A stretch of 64,000 nucleotides of DNA from Eutreptiella sp. 'Long Island Sound 2002' (taxonomy: Eukaryota > Euglenozoa > Euglenophyceae > Eutreptiales > Eutreptiaceae): assembly GCA_964036045.1 (NCBI GenBank), contig OZ038388.1:29037759-29101758 (forward strand). The letters run 5' to 3'. A program made the position numbers and the translations under genes. Below the pieces are notes generated by a model. It searched no databases and had not been told where the DNA came from. It saw only the letters and a program-made list of their open reading frames with translations. Shown here one piece after another: positions 39,042-48,800 of the stretch (position 1 is the first letter of the stretch; each line of letters starts with the position of its first letter).

Positions 39042-41916
39042 GGGCAGGCACACGCAGGGACAGGGCGCCGGAAGCGACACCACATGGGGTCAGGACACCA
39101 CCCAAGAACCAGGAAGGAACGGGAACGGGGACCAAGACACGGAGGAAAAGGGCACCACGACAGCTGCCACGACCCACACCGACGGGGAGACCAGCGCCGC
39201 CCCACCCCCACCAAACACCCCAACACACACCACCGAAGCAAACATCGGACGCCATGCGGATCACACCAGCGCACGCCCACCGGCCACCGGAAACCACACC
39301 GAGAACGGAGGGCACACCTACACGGGGAGAACGGACCACACCCACAGAGGAGGCCGCAGGGAACACCGCCGCACGGCACACCACCATGCCCTCACCGCCA
39401 GCCTACGACCCCGACCACCACGAAGGCCAACTCACAGGCACCGGAAGAGGACGAAAGCACGGCCGCGGCACCCACGACTACGGACCGACACCCCCAGAGG
39501 ACACGGGACCAAGGCACAGGCCCCCAGGGAGGGCAACCCCACGGACCGTCACGCGACCACACCATGGGCTATAAGGGCCGGGCTGCGCTACCGTCGCGGT
39601 TTGACGCAGAGTATTGCTACGGGGGCTTGATCTCGGCTGGTCTCACGTCCGTGAGGGCGTCCGTCACCAACTTGTTGCGTCCAGTGGAGGAATGGCACTG
39701 CTGCGGCGCACCGATCCCGTCCATGATGAATATCGAGCATCGCAAGGGGAAGCGAAACGCCGTGATCGATCGCGAAGGCTTTGGTGCTGCTGGACGGTGC
39801 CCCCCTTCAACGCCATCTCCGAGCGCCGTGAAGACTGGAAGTACCAAGAATACTACCGATGCCCCGGACCCCAGCAGTCCAGCACCGGAGATATGGACAT
39901 CCCCCTGACCCTACAGTGTGAGCTCATCCCTGCCGGCGGCACCGACCCGGACCCTGCCAGCGCAGCCGAGCTGCAGTGAAAGCCATTCGCCACTCAAACA
40001 GCGTTCGGAAGCCACCTCCACCGTCCGACTCCTGATGTCTGTTTGTCTGCCTTGGAGAAGGAACGCTTTTCCTACACCCCGAGTACACCTGCCTGTCTGC
40101 GAGGCCCGGTGAAGATTGAGTCCATGGGTGAGAGTCAGTGTGCACGCCCCAAGGACACCGTGATCATTCAGCAGAATTTCCCGAAGACCTAACCGACCCA
40201 CACAGGCCAGGCTGACCTCCACTGACCCACCGCGGCACCACGCGAGACCACGGCACACCGCACCACAGCGCGCCACAGAGCAACGCACCACAGCACGACG
40301 CGACGCGACGCGGCACAGAGCGGCACAAGACGACACAACTGACCCTAACCTGAGGGACTAACCGAAGCCAGCCACCGCACACCCGGGAAGGCGCCGCGCC
40401 ACCACGCCACACACCGGCACCACAGGCCACACACGGGACCACAGCGCGCCAGGCGACAACGGTGACGGACCACCCAGAAGATTACAGCCGGCACCGCGGA
40501 GGGGTAAGGACACGAGCAACCCCAGCCCCCTAACCCAAAACCACAAGCAGCCGCCTGGCGCAGCCGCCCAGCCGGCAGAGCCAGGACCTAACCCAGCAAG
40601 AAGGGGCACCGAGCCCACAGTGTACAGAGCCCACCCGACCCATGGGGCCGGAACATGGCCACACAGAACGCAACTGAAAACAGCAGCCCGGAAGACAACA
40701 CTGAATACAGGCCAGTGCGTCCGCCAGCCCAGGGAAGGCAGAGGGAGGAACAGGCAAGCCCCCCCCAAAAATAAAAAAAAAAAAAGGAGGGGGGAAGGGA
40801 AAAGGCACGAAAACAGCCCACAGCCGCCCAACCACCCGCCAACACCACCAGAGGCGGCCAGGCCCCCCCCCCAGGAAAAAAAAAAAAAAAAAAAAAAAGG
40901 GGGACCCCCGCAGAGGCACAGGCGAACCACCCACCCAAAACCGGCAACACAAAGCCAGTAACAGCGGACCACGGGGCAAAGGGACAGAAAAAAAAAAAAA
41001 AAAAAAGAGAGCCACCAGCCCAGCCCGAAAGAAAGGGGATGGAGGGACAGGGACCACAAAGCCCAGAAAAAAAAAAAAAAAAAAGAAAAGAAAAAACCAA
41101 AGCAAAAAAAAAAAAAAAAAAAACACACCCCAACAACCCAGCCAAGACGGACTGGGCACAGGCGAGACCCGGGCCCGGCACACACGCCCACACCGCGCGC
41201 CGGAACCGGAAACGGCGGGGGGCAAGCGGGGCGCCCACGAAACCACACACGTCCCAAAAGCAGACCGAAACCGAAGCCCAACCACGAACACCACAAATAG
41301 CCGACACTAGGGGGACAACACCACAAATCGAGCCCAAAAACACCCACCCTAAACCCCAGCCAGGACAGACGGGGTTAACAAAACCCGCACCCAACCGCCA
41401 ACCGGACCCAAACACAAACACCACACAACAGTAGGAAATCCAGTGCCCACAGCCCGGGCACTGAGGCAGCCCGTGGCATGCAGGTGACCCGGCCAAACGA
41501 GATCCGGAGCCCGGGGGTAAGGCTGCATCCTAAGGCCTGCGCTGCTTTGGGACTCGAGGCGGAGCGTGCGACACCCAAGCGCCTCGGAACCCTAGTACCA
41601 GGAACGTGCATGCACGCCTTGGGAACGGGATACGCCAGGAAGTCCGGTGAACCCCTAGGGTTCCGCCCAAAGGAGGGGACGTGCGCAAGCACGGGGGCAC
41701 ACCCTCCCGGCGAGACAAGCATGTCACGCTGGCGGCGATCAGCCCTCCCGGCGTAGCCCGGGGCCGCTTTGTTGGGGGCCAACAGTCAGGTCTAGCGGGA
41801 AGTAAGCCGCCTCCCCTCTTCACGCGCGAAGCCTCTTCCTGTTCGTCACAGGGGCGACGCCAGGGGGAACCATGGGGCGCCTCTCCACGACCGAGTGCAC
41901 CTACCTACCTACCTAC
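39042..41916 (+). other. 3' region of element 2
   Basis: After the RS ORF come 500 bp of C-rich DNA, then a balanced-composition island at 39.57-40.19 kb with short ORFs that I do not recognise, then C/A-rich DNA with five A-runs of about 13-24 at 40.77-41.13 kb. The last 480 bp are rich in inverted repeats. No intact gene is supported; the island may be a nested insertion. Confidence 0.5.
41649..41693 (+). other. Two hairpins in the element 2 3' end
   Basis: GAACCC and GGGTTC (41,649-41,663) flank CTA. CGTGC and GCACG (41,680-41,693) enclose the GNRA-type loop GCAA. Non-LTR RTs often recognise structured 3' ends; this role is inferred. Confidence 0.5.
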
Positions 41917-41925
41917 CTGAAACAG
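41901..41925 (+). repeat. (CTAC)4 tail and right copy of the target-site duplication
   Basis: Four CTAC units at 41,901-41,916 end the element; CTGAAACAG follows at 41,917-41,925. Short tandem tails in place of poly(A) are known from several non-LTR clades. Confidence 0.6.
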
Positions 41926-43659
41926 CGAGAGGAGTACGAGGCAACCAACGACGAACTATTGGCCGCGCTGAAAGAAACGTCGGACGTATTGAAAAACTCG
42001 AAGACTACTGTGCATGACAGATGATCAGGTGTTGTTTCGAGTTGTGTTGTTCGCAGCTTGAGCTTTGGACTTTCGAATTTAGCAGCAGGGTTGGGCAGCA
42101 GGACTTTCGAATTTAGCAGCAGGGTTGAAGATGAGGACATGCCAAACACCATGTCAATTTGAGTGAGATGTTCTGGTGTTAAAGGATTTCATGGCGATCA
42201 GCTGTTTCTGAGCAATTCACCAGAAGAAAGAGATTTGACAAAAACGGACAGCTCATTTTTGGCAAATAGATGTCTTGCATGTTGGCCTTCACCACCCCAG
42301 CCAGAGTGCAGTTCATATTCCCAAAATATTTGCCAATGTTGATTTTCTTTGGTAGCTCTTTGTGCTTGTACCATTGGGAACTCCCAAAACTAACCCAACG
42401 AGAAATTGCTTCTGATGAGGGACATCGTGCAGGTCCAGTGCTGCAGCACATGAGAGAAGGGTGGTTGACTGTTGGACGTGGCACTGGGGTGATCCCAGAG
42501 ATCGATTTACCCAAAGTGTTTTCGGATTATAACGCCATGTACACGCATCAGCCAGCCTTCAGGATTCGACGGTGCATCCACGCACAGTGTTTGTTAAGGA
42601 CTGTCACTTCCCTGCTTTTCATAGGGGCGTGCGAAGGCCGAAACTGAAGCGAAAGCCAAAGAAATGGAGGAAATGAAAGTGAAGCAGGAGGAGGACCGCA
42701 AGAAATGGGAGGAGGATTTGAAGGCCAAGCGAGAGGAGGAAGAGGCAAAGCGAAAGGTTCAGGATGAGGAGGACCGGGCACGCGGATATCGTATTGTGAA
42801 GCAGACCACAACGCACGTGAACGCGGGGCTGGCAGCGCCATTGTAATATTTTGACAAACCCATGGGGGCCTCTGGGCAGATTCGACGTGATATTATTGAG
42901 AGTGTTCTGCATGCTTTTGGGGAGTTGACGCAACGCGAGGTGGACAGTTTGCTGCGCAGTGCAGGTGTTCCTCCACACCCTTTTTGTGTCGCCGCTGGTT
43001 GAAACAGGTCAGTTGCCAATGCGTTTGTGCGTTCTCGTCCGAGGATTTGCTGGACCTGCAGGCACCTAAAAGGTAGAACCTCAACTGCTGATATTCAGCA
43101 CCTATCACCCTGAAGTTTTCCGTGCGTTTTCAACCTTCTCTCGCAGTTGGGCATGGAGTTGCCTGACCTCGAAGTACACAATTCCCTGTCAATTAATGGA
43201 CGCCCAAGTTTTCCTCAAGTAGGTTCACGGGTCCCATTGATTGTTTCCCATGAGCACCAGTTGCTTGATAATCTCTCCCTGCAAGTGCGATTTTGCGTCT
43301 GTTACTGTTTTTGTTCTGGTGAATTGCTTTGCCCATGCATCATTTGTCGTTTTGTGTTGATGCATCGTTTGCTTTCACAGGTGTGCAAGCTGACCGAAGC
43401 AACACACCACTATTTTACCGTCGGTTGGCCAGTTACACAGTGGTTGAAGAAAAGCATATTGATTTGCCTCCTGAACCTAAACCTGAGCCCCCTGCTGAGA
43501 GAGGAAACCAAAGAGGACGGGCCAGCAGAAGAGGGTGCTGCTGAGGAAGAGGCTGCCCCTGCCACCGAGGAAGAGGCTGCTGCTGAGGAGGCTCCAGCCG
43601 CAGAACCCGACACGGAGATGACGGACGCTGCGGCTGAAAATGGGGAGGCTGAGGCGTAA
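41926..43659 (+). pseudogene. Degenerate multi-exon host gene (coiled-coil, acidic C-terminus)
   Basis: Directly after the duplication the DNA reads REEYEATNDELLAALKETSDVLKNS, a copy of an exon found at 17.6 and 17.9 kb. Further exon-like blocks are a coiled coil at 42.63-42.84 kb (EMEEMKVKQEEDRKKWEEDL), then, in the same frame after a TAA at about 42,844, IIESVLHAFGELTQREVDSL; a block at 43.15-43.28 kb (MELPDLEVHNSLSINGRPSF); and a terminal exon from about 43,381 with VVEEKHIDLPPEPKPEPP in one frame and GPAEEGAAEEEAAP, then a stop, in the next. Acceptor-like ends precede several blocks. The in-frame stops and the frame change suggest a dead or fragmentary gene. Protein family not recognised. 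Confidence 0.5.
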
Positions 43660-44586
43660 AAGGAAGTCTATTTGGTTCTTGCAGTCGTGGCCATCATGGC
43701 ACATGCTGTCGCAAACTATGTAATTGGATCTGATATATCAATGGCCGGGACAGTCGTTGTGGGATTCAAATGTGAAAGTGTGGCTCGTACGTTTTCATTA
43801 AAATCTGGTCAATGCAAATTGCCTGCTGCTCTGTAGTTTAGATCCTGTGTTATGTGGGCTTTTGCAATCCAGGGTGTGGAGTGCCCGCAGTTGATGGATG
43901 TTTGAGCGATGCGCGAGTGCAACATGGATTTCATGTACACCATGGGCTGCAGCACCCTGAAGGGTAGGTCAGACCTGGGGTTGACCTGGGTGTCTGGAGT
44001 TGCCCGGCTTTGCCCGCCACCCTGAAGCTGACGGCCCGTATGGGTAGATTCCCCACTTCTGTGGGATGGACAGTGGATGGAATGGCCAGCGAGCAGGGCT
44101 ACTCAGGGCTATTTACCTAGATAGGTGCAGATCGGTGAGTGACACGCTGAAAATTCTGTGATCCCCTCACTTTTGCAATCAAACAAAACCAGAAAAAATA
44201 GCATGCAAAAACAGCAAGCCACACACAAACTATGACATGCAAACCCCTTGGACTGGCGCAAAAAACTGAAACTGCTTACCTATTTACAACACCACCTGAG
44301 TGAATGCATCAAAATAGATTAAGATTCACACCACTACTCAAAGGGAGGGGGCCTACCAACAAGCAACAATCATGAGTTGGGGATTTCAATTTTTGGTTGG
44401 TATGGGAGGAAAATCAAAGTGCACAATCCAAATACGAAAGTAATGCATAATCCGAGTTTTTGAGTTGAAATATTTTTGTGTGGAAGTAATTACTTGGGTT
44501 CCATTGAGGGCTGATGGCTAAAGAAGATAGCTACCCCCCAAGAGAAGGGCATACCCCTGCATGGAGGTTTTGACTTGCTTGATTGT
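43660..44586. other. Intergenic or intronic DNA before Helitron copy 2
   Basis: No coding region or clear repeat is visible in this AT-richer stretch. Its right end (to GTGCAG at 44,587-44,590 or so) resembles an intron 3' end. Confidence 0.4.
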
Positions 44587-44589
44587 GCA

Positions 44590-44884
44590 GGGACATTCAT
44601 GCTCACACAGAACAGCAGCGGAATTGATGTCGGATTTGATTTTCTGTTGCTGCTATCTGTCATCAGTCAGTCTGTATATGCAAACAATGGTTTTGCAATA
44701 TGCAAGATGGTCTGTTGCGTGAAAAAACTGCAGTACCATGGAAAAAAAAAAGCTGTCCCAAGCACATGCGATGTTGGACACCAAAGAGAGCAAATTTGAC
44801 AAATCATCTTCATCAGTTGTTTTGGCGGTGACCATTGCTTTTTTTTTTTAGGTGAAGTTTGGAAATCTCCTTTGATATCAGCAG
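44590..44884 (+). pseudogene. Two-exon host fragment with an intron-like separator
   Basis: The blocks at 44,590-44,628 (GTFMLTQNSSGID) and about 44,853-44,884 (VWKSPLISA) are contiguous in copy 1. The roughly 225 bp between them start GTCGG and end in a run of T followed by AG, a good polypyrimidine-AG acceptor. Using those borders leaves two extra bases relative to copy 1, so the exact borders or a small mutation are unresolved. Confidence 0.45.
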
Positions 44885-45489
44885 GTATATGACACAAGGT
44901 CAAAGGGTTCCAGATCACTAACGTTCGCCATCACGAACCATCATAAGAACTCGGCTGGGGGTAGGTTGAGGATTGCAAAATGGAGGTTGGTGTAGTCACC
45001 ACGTACTGCGTACTACGTATTGCGGCCTTGGGTGGTCGAGTGTGGCTTCGGCCCAACTCCGATTTCCATGGGCGGCCCAGCCTGGAAATTGGTGATCCTT
45101 CCGCCAAGGTGGGTTGTCATGTGCCCTTTGACCGGGGCTGCCCTTCGTGGGTAAGAGCCGAACCGCTTGGAGGGTTGGGAAATCTCGTGGAAGTTACCTC
45201 CGCCTTTTGGTGGTAGGGGTGAACACGAGATGGAAACCTCCTGTAAGTCGGGCATGACGCGCAACTTCCTATTGCCAGTTTGTAGGGTAAAATGACCAGT
45301 TTTCAATCCATTGACCAGTTGTGGGTCCAGTTGGCCTAATTTTCAAAATAGACAAAAAAACAATACAAAAACCTTGTTTTTTTGTTTACAAAATGTTTCT
45401 TGGTCCTGCAAAATGTTTTCTTTCCATTTTCATACAACAACCTTGCTTTTTTTTGTTTTTGAAATATGTTTCTCCGCCGTGCATGATGT

Positions 45490-45736
45490 CTTCCTTGCCT
45501 TTCTTACCTTGCCCTTTCTTACCTTGCCTTTCTTACCTTGCCCTACCTTGCCTTCCTTACCTTACCTTGCCTTTCTTACCTTGCCCTTCCTTGCCCTTTC
45601 TTACCTTGCCCTTACCTTGCCTTTCTTACCTTGCCCTTTCTTACCTTGCCTTTCTTACCTTACCTTCCTTACCTTTCCCTGCCTTTCTTACCTTGCCCTT
45701 ACCTTTCTTACCTTGCCTTTCTTACCTTACCCTCCC
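45490..45736 (+). repeat. Pyrimidine-rich (CCTTNCCTTTCTTA-like) simple repeat
   Basis: About 245 bp of CCTT/TTCTTACC words replace the exon-like insert present at the same point in copy 1. Open frames across it are artefacts. Confidence 0.8.
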
Positions 45737-45842
45737 CCAAACTACAACATCCAGCGAATGTCTGGTGGCGATGTACAATTCAATGTGTAGCTGTGGCGGT
45801 GGCACATTCCAATGTGCCTTTTAGTGAAGGCTTACTTGGCGA

Positions 45843-48800
45843 ATGACAATTAAGAAGGCACAGCGACTAGGTGTAAAGGATGAAGTGGTAGGGGCAGGAT
45901 GCCATGATAGCATTCCGAGGTTTGCCGTATGTATACTCAATCACTGGACATCATTCCAATGTGCTATGCATACAAGGCCAGGTACACCCAAAATACAACC
46001 AATCACTAAACACCATTCCAGGAAAAAAAATCCCAGTGCACATCCAATGTGTTGTGCATACAAGGCCACACCCAACAGTCTGGTTCTTGCCATTATTGTT
46101 TCCATTTCTTCTTTGTCAAGGTTGATTTGTTGCGCCATGTTGCCTACATTATCCAACCATGATGCGGAAAGAGTGCATGCTTTCGTGCAACAGAATATGC
46201 ACTATTATCCCATTTTCAACTGTTGGATGGATGCAACTCAAAAGCGGATTACGGGTCGTCTTTTCTTTTGGCAAGCAGAAGACCACTATGCTTGGAGGGA
46301 TCTTATGTCAGCAATGATGCAATCGGGGATAGTTACGGCCGTGCATGAAGCTTCCTCGCCGTCAATATCATCCAATCCTCCATCTGTACACACTTCAAAC
46401 GTTCAACCTGGCCCATTGCCTTCCCACCAAAGCTTTGCGAGGACTCCGCCGCCTGGCTCAGGCCAATTAGAGTTGAACCCACATATGAACCCCACCTTTG
46501 GCCAGCCGGCTAGCAGTGCATCACGTGCACTCGGATCTCCAAATGTGATCGCACAACCCATTTCTCCGGACACGCATGGCGCTGAAGCACGGAAAAAGCG
46601 ACAACGAGAACCACATTTGGATTTAAATGCAGGGGCAAGCGATGATGGACACGCCGAAAAACGAGCACGATGCACGCAAAGCAAGGAAGAAATCGATAAG
46701 CAAAGATGCGAACGATATCAAGAGGTCAGGGACGAAGTCAATAAGCAAAGACGAGAACGATATAAACAACTGTACGCGCAAAAGAAGGACAGCATCAATG
46801 CGCGAAGACGGGAGCGATATCAAGAGGCAAACAAGGACAACATCAATGAGCAAAGACGGCAGCGATATCAAGAGGCGGACACGGACAACATCAATGAGCA
46901 CAGACGGCAGCGATATCAAGAGGCGGACAAGGACAACATCCACGAGGAAAGACGGCAACGATATCAAGAGGCGGACAAGGACAACATCAATGAGCAAAGA
47001 CGGGAGCGATATCCAGAGGCAAAGGACAACATCAATGAGCAAAGACGGGAGCGATATCCAGAGGCGTACGCGCAGAACAAGGACAACATCAATGAGCAAA
47101 GACGGGAGCGATATCCTGAGGTGTACACGCAGAACAAAGACAACATCAATGAGCAAAGGCGAGCGCGGAGGGCTCATGCATTGGAAATGCAAAGGTTGCG
47201 CCACGAATGCTTGTTTAGATCAAAGGCCGATGAGGATATTACCCACATCAAGCGCCACGTCCTTGACAACATGGAAGTGGAGTGTGAACATTGTCACGCT
47301 TTACGTTGGAGTGCCGAGCGACCTACCATTTGTTGCCGTGGCGGACAAGTGAAACTTCCCATTCTGCTTGATCCACCGGAACCGCTCAAAACCCTATTGA
47401 CCGAGCAAACCGGACAGGGACGCCAGTTTCGGCAAAACATTCGGAAGTACAACTCAGCCTTCACCATGGCCTCTCTTGAAGCAAATATCGACATGCGGTT
47501 CACGAAAGGGCCAATGGCGGGTGGCCCTGGACAGTTTCGGGTGTCTGGAAATGTGTATCACCGCATGGGTCCCCTAACACCGGGAGAAAATCAACCACCC
47601 CGGTTTGCACAGGTGTACATTTTGGAAACCGAAGATCAACTGAAGGCATGGCAGGGACTTCCACTGTCATCGGAATTGAGAGAGGATCTACTCCGCCAAC
47701 TGGGAGCTATGCTTAACACACACAACGCCTATGTACAGGTTTTTCAACACGCGGCTGAACTTGAGGTCCCCAACGTGACCATCTTGCTGCGGTGCAATGC
47801 CAACGTTGACCCACGCACCTACAATGTTCCCCGTGTTAGCGACATTGCAGCATTCATTCCGGATGGCAGTCATGTTGCCGCTCCTCGTAGCATTGCGGTC
47901 CGCATGCATGGGGGTGGGGTCAAACGTATCACCGACCTGAACTCTGCCTACGATCCTTTACACTTTGTACTCCTTTTTCCGCGCGGTGAGCAAGGCTGGA
48001 CAACTGACATTCCCCTGAATGTCACTTATCGGCGTCAGCGCGGCGCATGCGAAAATCTAGAGCAAGGCAATGCCCCAAAGGCCAAAAGCCGTCAGACGAT
48101 TACAGCCCGAGACTTTGCCGCCTTCTACCTCATGCAACGTCCGGAATCGTACACTGGAAATTATTTGCAAAGATGTCAAAAATTGTACGAAGAATACATC
48201 GTGGACCAGTACTGCAAAGTGGAATCTCAACGCTTGCAATATGTCTCTCAGAACCAGTCCAAATTGCGCACACATTTGTATTCGGGTGTTGAAGATGCCA
48301 CCAAAAAAGGTGATCGCGACGCTTCATCCGTTGGAAAGCGGGTAATTTTGCCCAGCTCTTTTGGCGGGAGTCCGCGCGCTCTTCATGCCGCTTTTCAGGA
48401 TGGGATTGCTATTTGTAGCAAACGGGGCAAGGCAGACCTGTTCATTACCATGACAGCCAATCCCAATTGGCCGGAGGTGGAGGCCGCTCTACTGCCAGGA
48501 CAAAAACCAAATGATCGTCCCGATTTGATTACCCGCGTTTTCAAGCTGAAGCTGCAGTCTTTGTTAGAAGACCTTCTGAAGGATGGCTGTCTTGGTCGCA
48601 CAGTCGGCCACATGTATGTCATCGAATTTCAAAAACGTGGGCTACCACATGCACATATCTTGGTTATCTTTGCCGCCGGCTACAAATTGCTCACACCTGA
48701 CGATTATGATTCCGTCATTTGTGCTGAGATTCCAGACGAGGATGAGGACCCGGAGCTGTACGAGATTATTGCAAAATGCTACATGCACGGTCCATGCGAT

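Larger units (their letters stand above)
18142..41916 (+). mobile_element. Very large non-LTR retrotransposon (element 2)
   Basis: About 23.8 kb lies between two copies of CTGAAACAG. The sense strand is C-rich and G-poor throughout most of it. In order there is a 5' segment with A-tracts, a monomer array, a long low-complexity leader, ORF1, ORF2 with endonuclease, RT and RNase H, a ULP1-like protease ORF, an RS-rich ORF, a 3' region with A-tracts and hairpins, and four CTAC units as a tail. Both flanks encode parts of one coiled-coil gene. The left boundary is the less certain: the strong C-rich composition starts only near 18,527, so 18,142-18,526 could be host intron. The length is far above the 4-8 kb usual for LINEs, and nested insertions within the leader cannot be excluded by eye. 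Confidence 0.7.

Noticed and set aside
40490-41500. Minus-strand ORFs with Phe-rich runs
   Set aside because: The Phe runs are the reverse of the A-tracts in the element 2 3' region.
46623-47204. Antisense ORF with LLIDVVLVRLLISLPS repeats in the Helitron gene (also 7,267-7,971)
   Set aside because: It is the reverse strand of the 48-bp charged repeat; the hydrophobic look is a shadow.
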